Assembly: GCA_902462525.1 (NCBI GenBank)
Contig: CABQCA010000065.1
Location: forward strand, 1 to 11,978
Direction: 5' to 3'
DNA from: an uncultured Porphyromonadaceae bacterium
GTDB lineage: Bacteria; Bacteroidota; Bacteroidia; Bacteroidales; Muribaculaceae
Length of the DNA: 11,978 bases
The notes beneath the pieces were generated by a model. The model was not told where the DNA came from. It was given only the letters and a program-made list of their open reading frames with translations, and ran no database searches. Of this stretch, positions 1-5,862 are shown one piece after another. How positions within the stretch are numbered: the first letter of the stretch is position 1; each line of letters starts with the position of its first letter. The position numbers were made by a program, and so were the translations under genes.

Positions 1-194
1 AAAGGTGAAGAGGAACTATTATCTTCACTCAGGCGAAGCCTGAATTTTCACTTTTCACTTTATTCACTTCAACTTGAGCAAGCTCAATTAAGGGTGAAGA
101 GTGAAGGGTGAAAGGTGAAGAGGAACTATTATCTTCACTCAGGCGAAGCCTGAATTTTCACTTTTTACCTTATTCACTTCAACTTGAGCAAGCG
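1..194. repeat. Two-copy tandem duplication, 110-bp period
   Basis: Bases 1-83 recur at 111-193 with only two mismatches (in the stretch 51-60 versus 161-170), so the period is 110 bp. Each copy contains a GTGAAGA/TCTTCAC hairpin (5-11 with 22-28; 115-121 with 132-138), then TCAGGC-GAA-GCCTGA (29-43; 139-153), then TTTTCAC units. The linker 94-121 is four 7-bp GTGAARR units. Copy 1 ends in a TTGAGC-AA-GCTCAA hairpin (74-87). Copy 2 diverges there into TTCAACTT...AAGTTGAA (178-185 with 196-203). The left edge of the window cuts the array, so more copies may lie outside. No reading frame crosses it. It is probably an intergenic dispersed repeat that expanded by slippage or unequal recombination; its function is unknown. 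Confidence 0.85.
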
Positions 195-203
195 AAAGTT
201 GAA

Positions 204-477
204 TAAATATGTTTAGATATTAATTTATTGACAGATAGTTTAATATATATCTCCCCTATATATAATATATATTGTATCGGGGTGGCTAACGCCTGTGTGA
301 GGTTGTGTGGGGTGGTGGGTCGTGGATATTCATCGGTCGGAGGTTTATTGGTTTTGTCGATGCAAAGTTAGCCTCAGCCACGGCGAATGATAGTGAAAAA
401 TGACAGCCGCTGACTTTTAACAATTGGTGACAAAGTATATATTCCCCACAAATACAATTGCTGATTTTCGCATCGGC
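204..477. other. AT-rich and GT-rich non-coding stretch
   Basis: I see no supported gene here. Bases 204-285 are strongly AT-rich, with runs of alternating TA around a CTCCCCT core (about 251-257). Bases 290-320 are GT-rich. A minus-strand -7-like element (TAACTTTG, 370 down to 363) is listed separately. Short open frames exist, but none has a promoter, ribosome site and protein-like composition together. Confidence 0.5.
363..370 (-). promoter_or_regulatory. Orphan minus-strand -7 element
   Basis: The plus strand reads CAAAGTTA, so the minus strand reads TAACTTTG, a match to the Bacteroidota -7 consensus TAnnTTTG and identical to the elements in front of the transferase at 2948-3916 and the sulfatase at 5863-7437. 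No TTTG is found at the expected -33 distance. A transcript would start near 356 and run left into the tandem repeat; it has no open frame of note. It may be a small RNA promoter or a chance match. Confidence 0.3.
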
Positions 478-534
478 GCTTCCGCTTCCGCTGCTGCGCG
501 GAGGGGTAACGGCGGAAGCGGAAGCATTGCTTCC
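478..534. repeat. Perfect 14-bp inverted repeat with a competing hairpin
   Basis: GCTTCCGCTTCCGC (478-491) is matched perfectly by its reverse complement at 512-525 across a 20-bp loop. The right arm is also part of a second perfect hairpin, GGAAGCA-T-TGCTTCC (520-534), so the two structures exclude one another. No T-tract follows on the plus strand, so this is not a standard intrinsic terminator. Each arm is itself a repeat of GCTTCC/GGAAGC. It lies about 150 bp before the promoter of the sugar transporter. Confidence 0.75.
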
Positions 535-683
535 CCCGCCGCCAAAGTGTGAAATAATGCCAATGTTGTAATCGGCAAAGTATCAGCGGTTTGTTGTGCT
601 TGCGCTGTTAAAATTCGCAAATCGGGCATGGCGTGGGCTGCTGTTTGTTAAAATTAATTAACCGAGATGTCGGATTTATTTCT

Positions 684-691
684 TATCTTTG
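684..691 (+). promoter_or_regulatory. Bacteroidota -7 promoter element for the sugar transporter
   Basis: TATCTTTG matches the -7 consensus TAnnTTTG. No good -33 TTTG lies at the usual 19-21 nt; the nearest upstream TTTG (644-647) is too far. The predicted transcript start is near 697, giving a leader of roughly 45 nt before the ATG at 744. This also argues against longer translation starts upstream of 744. Confidence 0.6.
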
Positions 692-710
692 TGCACTCAT
701 TATCACTCAG

Positions 711-727
711 GGGCACCCGGAGTGCCC
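711..727 (+). promoter_or_regulatory. Leader hairpin just before the transporter ribosome site
   Basis: GGGCAC-CCGGA-GTGCCC forms a 6-bp GC-rich stem with a 5-nt loop in the predicted leader. It is directly followed by GGTAAAG (728-734), a purine stretch 9 nt before the ATG that could act as a weak ribosome-binding site. It could influence translation or mRNA stability; no known riboswitch class is recognised. Confidence 0.4.
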
Positions 728-743
728 GGTAAAGACATATAAA

Positions 744-1958
744 ATGCAGAATAAACCGAAACTGATAGGCCGAAACTATCTGTTGCCTTTCATACTGATA
801 ACCTCGCTGTTCTTCATGTGGGGTTTCGCCCGTGCAATCCTCGATGTGCTCAACAAGCATTTTCAGGAGTCGCTGAGCATTTCGATAGTTCACAGCACCA
901 TGATTCAGGCCACTACTTATGTAGCCTATGCCCTGATGGCGCTTCCGGCCGGTATTTTCATCACCCGCTACGGCTACAGGCGCGGTGTGGTCCTCGGTCT
1001 GCTGTTTTTCGGCCTTGGGGCTCTCGCTTTTATTCCCGGCGATATGACAGGCTCGTTCGGTGTATTCCTCGCCGCTCTGTTCGTGATAGGCTGCGGACTT
1101 GCCGTTCTTGAAACCGCCGCCAACCCCTATGCCGCCGAGCTCGGCGACCCGGCGACGGCCGCAAGCCGCCTCAATCTGGCGCAGTCGTTCAACGGGCTGG
1201 GCTGTATTCTCGGTCCGGTGCTTGTGGGCGGCTTCCTCTTCTCGGGCGACGGCGAAAGCTCGGTGGCGCTGCCTTATTCGATAATGGGTGTGGTTGTGCT
1301 GACAGTGGCTCTTATCTTCACACGGGTGAAACTGCCCGAAATCAGGGGCGCAGAGCAAGAGGCGGGGGGCGCTGAGGGTGGGTCGGTTGCGGCCTCCATA
1401 CGCACTCTGTGGAGCTCGCGGCGGTTTCGTCTCGGTGTCTTCGCCCTGTTCTGCTACGAGATAGCCGAAATAGCAATCAACAGCCTCTTCATCAACTATG
1501 TGACCGACGACGGCTGGATGGACAAGATGACCGCCACATGGGTGCTGTCGTTCGGCGCTCTGGGTCTTTTCATGGTGGCGCGAGTGGCGGGCAGTGCTGT
1601 CATGAAGTACATTCAGGCCGAGAAAGTGCTTACTTTCTGCGCCGTGATGACTGTGCTCGGTGCTTCTGTGGTGGCGCTCGATCTGGGCAGCATTTCGCAT
1701 GGAGCGATTTTTGTATGCTATGCTTTTGAGGCAATAATGTTTCCTACGATATTCGCCATCACTATAAACGGCTGGGGACAGTCGACCAAAATAGCCTCAT
1801 CGTTCCTTATGATGACTCCGCTCGGCGGTGCTGTGGGCACTGCGCTGATGGGCTGGATTGCCGGTCTGACATCGATGTCGACGGCTTTCGCAGTGCCTGC
1901 TCTGGCTTATTGCGCCGTTCTTGCCTACGGCTACCTCGCCCTCAAAAAGAAACTTTAA
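744..1958 (+). CDS. FucP-type MFS sugar:H+ symporter (FHS family)
   Basis: A 404-residue, 12-helix major facilitator of the fucose/galactose/glucose:H+ symporter family, expected to import a monosaccharide across the inner membrane with a proton. Three key residues of E. coli FucP (Asp46, Glu135, Asn162) have equivalents here at Asp34 (AILDVL), Glu123 (LETAANPYAA) and Asn150 (QSFNGLG), all offset by exactly 12 residues, which strongly supports the family and a working proton/sugar site. The central cytoplasmic loop (about 195-225) is Glu/Gly-rich. The start is the ATG at 744, because upstream in-frame codons precede the predicted transcript start and encode non-family sequence. The next gene on the strand is a PfkB sugar kinase, suggesting uptake followed by phosphorylation. 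Substrate cannot be read from sequence; fucose is only one option. Length is slightly below that of FucP. Confidence 0.92.
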   Translation: MQNKPKLIGRNYLLPFILITSLFFMWGFARAILDVLNKHFQESLSISIVHSTMIQATTYVAYALMALPAGIFITRYGYRRGVVLGLLFFGLGALAFIPGDMTGSFGVFLAALFVIGCGLAVLETAANPYAAELGDPATAASRLNLAQSFNGLGCILGPVLVGGFLFSGDGESSVALPYSIMGVVVLTVALIFTRVKLPEIRGAEQEAGGAEGGSVAASIRTLWSSRRFRLGVFALFCYEIAEIAINSLFINYVTDDGWMDKMTATWVLSFGALGLFMVARVAGSAVMKYIQAEKVLTFCAVMTVLGASVVALDLGSISHGAIFVCYAFEAIMFPTIFAITINGWGQSTKIASSFLMMTPLGGAVGTALMGWIAGLTSMSTAFAVPALAYCAVLAYGYLALKKKL

Positions 1959-1971
1959 TCAGCGGTGGAGG

Positions 1972-2051
1972 AATGTAGGGGCGCAATATTTTGCGCCCGC
2001 CGAGTCTGAACTATTGTCAGTAATAACATCGCACAGCGATGTCCCTACATT
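1972..2051. repeat. 80-bp palindromic intergenic repeat element (MITE/REP-like)
   Basis: The element is bounded by a perfect 9-bp inverted repeat, AATGTAGGG (1972-1980) and CCCTACATT (2043-2051). Inside are two hairpins: GCGCAA-TATT-TTGCGC (1981-1996) and ACATCGC-ACA-GCGATGT (2026-2042). It starts 13 bp after the transporter stop and carries no open frame of its own. From memory, GTAGGGGCGCAA-type palindromes are common dispersed intergenic repeats in Bacteroidota and other phyla; no database check was possible. It may act as a transcript 3'-end stabiliser or a partial terminator between transporter and kinase. Confidence 0.75.
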
Positions 2052-2053
2052 TA

Positions 2054-2095
2054 CCTTCACCTTTCACCTTTCACCCTTCACCCTTCACCCTTCAA
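2054..2095. repeat. Six tandem 7-bp CYTTCAC units in the kinase leader
   Basis: Six consecutive heptads (CCTTCAC, CTTTCAC, CTTTCAC, CCTTCAC, CCTTCAC, CCTTCAA) fill exactly 42 bp and end 2 bp before the kinase ATG at 2098. They are the reverse complement of the GTGAARR heptads at 94-121, so both belong to one repeat family. As pyrimidine-rich leader RNA they leave no Shine-Dalgarno sequence, and unit-number changes could alter expression of the kinase. Confidence 0.8.
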
Positions 2096-2097
2096 TA

Positions 2098-2979
2098 ATG
2101 AAACCTCAAATTTGCTGCATCGGACATATAACTCTTGACAAAATAATAACACCCCGCCTCGAAACGTACATGCCCGGCGGCACAGCCTTTTATTTCGCCC
2201 ATGCTCTCGCCGGGTTCGGCGCCCGTTCGTTCCGTCTGCTCACGTCGGTGGGCCGGAGCGAAATGCAGGCGGTTGAAGATATCCGTGCTCTGGGCATAGA
2301 TGTCGATGTGATACCGTCGCGGAAGTCGGTTTTTTTCGAGAATAAATACGGCGAGAACCTCAACGACCGCACTCAGCGTGTACTCGCAAAGGCCGATCCT
2401 TTTACTGTCGATAACCTCAAAGATGCCGAAGCCTCGATTTTCCATCTCGGCACTCTGCTTGCCGACGACTTCTCGCTCGAGGCCATAAAACTGCTTTCGA
2501 CCAAGGGAATAGTGTCGGTCGACGCACAGGGCTATCTCCGTGAGGTACGCGGCGACAAGGTCTATGCCATCGACTGGGCCGATAAAACCGAAGCCCTCGC
2601 CTACATCGATATTCTCAAAGCAAACGAAAAAGAGATGGAGACCCTCACCGGCACAGCCGACCCCTATGAAGCCGCCCGTATTCTTGCAGGCTGGGGCTGC
2701 CGCGAAGTGCTCCTCACTCTCGGCGACCGTGGTTCGCTGATCTATGCAGGCGGTGCGTTCTACAATATTCCGGCTTTTCCGCTCGACAATGTTGTCGATG
2801 CCACCGGCTGCGGCGACACCTATATGGCAGGTTACCTCTACCGGCGGAGTCTCGGTGCAGGCTACGACGAGGCCGGTCGTTTCGCCGCTGCCATGTGTAC
2901 ACTCAAGCTACGTCATACAGGCCCTTTCAGCGGCACTGAAGCCGATGTCATGGCAGTTCTCGATCAGGTTCCTGCCTGA
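2098..2979 (+). CDS. PfkB-family carbohydrate kinase
   Basis: A 293-residue ribokinase-fold kinase expected to transfer phosphate from ATP to a sugar or polyol hydroxyl in the cytoplasm. The N-terminal strand CCIGHITLDKI (6-16), the glycine pair in YMPGGTAFYFA (24-34) that contacts substrate, and the C-terminal PfkB signature DATGCGDTYMAGY (234-246) are all present. Asp240 in GCGD is the predicted catalytic base; the usual GAGD is GCGD here. The Asn-Glu pair LKANEKEM (173-180) fits the NxxE phosphate/Mg motif. Length is close to the family norm. ATG 2098 was chosen because the in-frame extension upstream would translate the repeat element and heptads. It follows the FucP-type transporter by 139 bp, so the pair may handle one sugar; substrate is unknown (ribose, fructose, inositol or a nucleoside are all possible). 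The 3' end overlaps the convergent transferase gene by 32 bp. Confidence 0.9.
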   Translation: MKPQICCIGHITLDKIITPRLETYMPGGTAFYFAHALAGFGARSFRLLTSVGRSEMQAVEDIRALGIDVDVIPSRKSVFFENKYGENLNDRTQRVLAKADPFTVDNLKDAEASIFHLGTLLADDFSLEAIKLLSTKGIVSVDAQGYLREVRGDKVYAIDWADKTEALAYIDILKANEKEMETLTGTADPYEAARILAGWGCREVLLTLGDRGSLIYAGGAFYNIPAFPLDNVVDATGCGDTYMAGYLYRRSLGAGYDEAGRFAAAMCTLKLRHTGPFSGTEADVMAVLDQVPA

Positions 2980-3916
2980 TTGCTGACGCTTTGAGCACTA
3001 TGGCGCAATAAACGGCGGCGAGGCCCGCGCATACACCGGCGGCGTACAGATAGTGCCCGTCGGGCAGTAATATGAGGCCGAACGACAGCAGTAATTGCAG
3101 AGTAGAGTAGGCCGCGGCGATTTCAAGATGGGGGCGATGCAGCCGGTTTGCCAGCAGCTGGTAGCAGTGGCGGCGGTGACCCTGCGTCAGTCGTTCGCCA
3201 AGCCTGATGCGGCGTATGATTGTAAGAACAGAATCCACGCCGTACACGGCGAGAAATACGATGTATGAAAAGTCGCCTGTTCTCACAATAAGCATCGAGA
3301 GCGCGAAAACGATTGTCAGGCCTATGGCGACAGCCCCGATGTCGCCGGCGAAGCACAGCGGACGACGCCGGCAGTTGAACATGCAGAATACAAGCACTGC
3401 AATCGTTGCCGCCGCCGGGAGCGAGGGCTCTATGAACTGCAGCTCGCCGTTGAGATAGATAAGCGGCAGCAGCACCGAAAGCGAATACATTCCGGTCATT
3501 CCGTCGATGCCGTCCATAAAATTGAACGCATTGACTACCCCCATGCACACTATCAGTGCCGGAACCATATATAGTCCGGGCGCCAACGGAAGCTGTGCGG
3601 ACATAAGGACAACGGCTGCTGCCTGAGCCGCAAGCCGGGCCTCAACCGAGAGCTGGCGGATATCATCGGCGAAAGTGACAGCGCCCAGCAGCGCAAGCCC
3701 TGCCGTAAACCACGGATAGCACGTGCTCCACAGCAACGGCTGAAGCAATGCCGCCAGCAGAAAAATAATGCCGCCTCCGCGCACTACGATGCGTGGTGTC
3801 GCCAGGGAAGCAGCCCCACGGTCGATGATGCCGCAACGCCGGGCTATGACAATATAGGCCGACTCGGCTACGATAAGAGCGGCTGTTAAAAATATGTATG
3901 GTAAAAGCTCTGACAC
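2948..3916 (-). CDS. Undecaprenyl-phosphate sugar-1-phosphate transferase (WecA/WbpL-like, MraY superfamily)
   Basis: A 322-residue polytopic inner-membrane enzyme that should move a HexNAc-1-phosphate from a UDP-sugar to undecaprenyl phosphate, the first step of O-antigen, capsule or glycan-carrier assembly. Seen motifs: FADDIRQLS (82-90; Mg-binding Asp84/Asp85), NAFNFMDGIDG (129-139), FAGDIG (189-194; Asp192) and the cytoplasmic HRRHCYQ (247-253), the HxxH loop of the WecA/WbpL branch. About ten hydrophobic helices surround these. The longest frame begins at a TTG (3994) that lies inside the -33 box, so it cannot be the start; GTG 3916, 40 nt after the predicted transcript start, opens directly into the first membrane helix. 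No other glycan-assembly genes adjoin it, so it is an orphan initiator. It is divergent from the EptA-like gene. The UDP-sugar (GlcNAc, or another HexNAc) is not determined. Confidence 0.88.
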   Translation of the reverse strand: MSELLPYIFLTAALIVAESAYIVIARRCGIIDRGAASLATPRIVVRGGGIIFLLAALLQPLLWSTCYPWFTAGLALLGAVTFADDIRQLSVEARLAAQAAAVVLMSAQLPLAPGLYMVPALIVCMGVVNAFNFMDGIDGMTGMYSLSVLLPLIYLNGELQFIEPSLPAAATIAVLVFCMFNCRRRPLCFAGDIGAVAIGLTIVFALSMLIVRTGDFSYIVFLAVYGVDSVLTIIRRIRLGERLTQGHRRHCYQLLANRLHRPHLEIAAAYSTLQLLLSFGLILLPDGHYLYAAGVCAGLAAVYCAIVLKASAIRQEPDRELP

Positions 3917-3963
3917 TTTTAATTCTGCATTGTGATTGAACTCGCCTGTGCTTATTGCGTGTA

Positions 3964-3995
3964 CAAAGTTAAGGCTCTTTCCCGAATTTCGCAAA
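3964..3995 (-). promoter_or_regulatory. Complete -33/-7 promoter for the sugar-phosphate transferase
   Basis: On the minus strand TTTG (3995 to 3992) and TAACTTTG (3971 to 3964) are separated by exactly 20 nt, an ideal Bacteroidota housekeeping promoter. The predicted transcript start is near 3957. This fixes the gene start downstream, at GTG 3916. Confidence 0.8.
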
Positions 3996-4094
3996 TCCCG
4001 GGCACAGGGCCCGGTGCTTCCGGCAGAGTTGGTCGGAACGGAACAAATTGTGGCCGCGATGGTTTTATTAGAAAGTGCTGAAACGAAATTTTGC

Positions 4095-4102
4095 TATTTT
4101 TG
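4095..4102 (+). promoter_or_regulatory. -7 promoter element for the EptA-like gene
   Basis: TATTTTTG matches TAnnTTTG, 18 nt before the ATG at 4121, implying a very short leader of about a dozen nt. No matching -33 box is visible. The TTG at 4091 that opens the longest frame lies upstream of this element and is therefore not a likely start. Confidence 0.5.
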
Positions 4103-4120
4103 TCAAACCGATATAACGAC

Positions 4121-5803
4121 ATGAAACCCAAAATACAATATATGGCTGTAATTATGCTTTGGGCGCTCCCGTTGCTTCTGACAGTGCCCAATGCAGTGCT
4201 CAGCATCACCGAGCAGTACTACAGCATAGCCGCCCGGATTGCAAACGTGGCCTTGCCGGCGGGCATTTATCTTCTCATTGCCGCATGGAGCCGCAGGATT
4301 GGCCGCACGGCGCTTCTGATGATACCGCTGATGGTGCTCTGCGCTTTCCAGATAGTGCTCATATTCCTTTACGGAGAATCGATAATAGCGATTGATATGT
4401 TCCTCAATGTGGTGACTACCAATGTGCATGAGGCTTCGGAACTATTGCGCAATCTCGGACCGGCTATCGCTGTGGTGTGCGCTCTCTATCTTCCGCTGAT
4501 TATTGGCGGTATAGTCCTTTGCGTGAAACGGTGCCATACGACGCTGCCGCAGCGACGGGCTGCGCGCATGGCAGGTATCGGTCTGTCCGCAGTCGGTGCC
4601 GCGGCCTTCGCAGTGTCGTTCGCCATGCCGGGCGGCTACCGTCCCGAACGTGAACTTTTTCCCGTGAATGTGTGCTACAACATGGGTGTGGCCTCATGCC
4701 GGACGGTACAGGCCAAAGAGTACGGGAACACATCGGCCGATTTCACATTCGACGCCGTAGCCGGCAGCACAGGGCCTGAAGTGGTGGTCCTCGTAGTAGG
4801 CGAGACCACACGTGCCGACAACTGGCAGCTCAACGGCTACGGACGTCCGACAAACCCGAAACTCTCCGGGCGGCGCCATCTGGTGTCGTATAAAAAGGCA
4901 CTGAGCGAAAGCAATACCACCCACAAGAGTGTGCCTCTGCTGATGTCGCATCTCGATGCCGCGTCGTTCGGCGATTCAATCTATGAGGTGAAGAGTGTCA
5001 TCACAGCCTTCGGTGAGGCCGGATACCGCACCGCATGGATATCGAACCAGCAGCGCAACGGCTCGCTCATCGATTTCTTCGGCGAGGAAGCCGACAGTGT
5101 CCGTTTCCTTGCCGATGAACCCGGCCCACACTATGACATGGACATCATACCTCACCTGAGCCGCATAATCAGTGCCGACAGCACAGAACGTACATTTGTG
5201 GTGCTCCACACCTATGGCTCGCACTTCAACTACACCGAGCGCTATCCGCAGAAGTTTGCCGCCTTTACCCCCGACAGGAACATGAATGCCGAAAAGAACA
5301 ACCGCAGCGAGCTGGTCAACGCCTACGACAATACCGTGCGCTACATCGACTCTATGCTCGACAGTGTAATCTCCGTGCTCGCAGGCTCCGGACGCCCTGC
5401 CGCCATGCTCTATCTCACCGACCATGGCGAGGATATCTTCGACGACAGCCGCTGTCGCTTCCTCCATGCCTCTCCCACGCCCACCTACTGGCAGCTCCAT
5501 GTGCCGGTGCTCCTGTGGCTGTCCGATGAATACGTCGCCGAATATCCGGAGCGCTATGCCGCCGCCAGAGCAAACGAATGCGCAGATGTGTCGTCGAGCC
5601 GCAGCGCCTTTCACACCCTTCTGTCGCTCGGCAATGTCGGAACCCCCTTCTTCGATGCTTCGGCCGACCTTACTTCCGGAAGCTATCGCCTGCCGGCACG
5701 TCTCTATCTTACCGACTACAATGAAGCCGCTCCTCTGGGGCGCGCCGGTCTCGGGGACCCCGACTATGCGAAACTTGCCGAAGCCGGTATTTCCGTTCAA
5801 TAA
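4121..5803 (+). CDS. EptA-type phosphoethanolamine transferase (lipid A or glycan)
   Basis: A 560-residue inner-membrane enzyme of the alkaline phosphatase superfamily, predicted to move phosphoethanolamine from phosphatidylethanolamine to lipid A or another envelope glycan. Five hydrophobic helices (about 7-27, 42-56, 63-84, 113-134, 150-170) precede a periplasmic sulfatase-fold domain. Metal and catalytic residues match EptA/MCR: Glu228 in VVGETTRADNWQLNGYGR, nucleophile Thr267 in SNTTHKSVP (39 residues after the Glu, as in MCR-1), His363 and His368 in LHTYGSH, Asp434/His435 in YLTDHGE, and His449 in FLHASP. NAYDNTVRYID (400-410) is also typical. Odd: the CGT...VPC cysteine pair flanking the nucleophile in MCR/EptA is absent. 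ATG 4121 follows a -7 element. It is divergent from the undecaprenyl sugar transferase and convergent with the sulfatase. The acceptor is unknown; other family members modify core sugars or glucans. Confidence 0.87.
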   Translation: MKPKIQYMAVIMLWALPLLLTVPNAVLSITEQYYSIAARIANVALPAGIYLLIAAWSRRIGRTALLMIPLMVLCAFQIVLIFLYGESIIAIDMFLNVVTTNVHEASELLRNLGPAIAVVCALYLPLIIGGIVLCVKRCHTTLPQRRAARMAGIGLSAVGAAAFAVSFAMPGGYRPERELFPVNVCYNMGVASCRTVQAKEYGNTSADFTFDAVAGSTGPEVVVLVVGETTRADNWQLNGYGRPTNPKLSGRRHLVSYKKALSESNTTHKSVPLLMSHLDAASFGDSIYEVKSVITAFGEAGYRTAWISNQQRNGSLIDFFGEEADSVRFLADEPGPHYDMDIIPHLSRIISADSTERTFVVLHTYGSHFNYTERYPQKFAAFTPDRNMNAEKNNRSELVNAYDNTVRYIDSMLDSVISVLAGSGRPAAMLYLTDHGEDIFDDSRCRFLHASPTPTYWQLHVPVLLWLSDEYVAEYPERYAAARANECADVSSSRSAFHTLLSLGNVGTPFFDASADLTSGSYRLPARLYLTDYNEAAPLGRAGLGDPDYAKLAEAGISVQ

Positions 5804-5807
5804 ATCA

Positions 5808-5858
5808 GCAGGGGCGCTGTCGAGGCGTCCCTGCGGTAGTTTCCGGAATTATTTCCGG
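5808..5858. terminator. Hairpins between convergent genes (possible bidirectional terminator)
   Basis: The 59-bp gap between two convergent stops holds two stems: GCAGGGGCGC (5808-5817) with GCGTCCCTGC (5825-5834), 10 bp with one G-T pair and a 7-nt loop, and CCGGAA-TTAT-TTCCGG (5843-5858). Neither is followed by a clean T-run, so termination strength is uncertain. Confidence 0.5.
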
Positions 5859-5862
5859 CCTG

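Noticed and set aside
1..194. CRISPR-like array
   Set aside because: The units are only 7 bp (or one 83-bp duplication) without regular unique spacers, and no cas genes are present.
417..629. 70-codon open frame on the minus strand
   Set aside because: It crosses the perfect GC-rich inverted repeat, has low-complexity Ala/Pro/Glu composition caused by that repeat, and has no promoter or ribosome site.
654..1700. 348-codon frame opposite the sugar transporter
   Set aside because: A shadow of the transporter gene: His/Arg/Glu-rich, without domains or promoter, while the plus strand carries clear FucP motifs.
1972..2051. Simple rho-independent terminator of the transporter
   Set aside because: No T-run follows either hairpin, and the 9-bp terminal inverted repeats fit a dispersed repeat element better.
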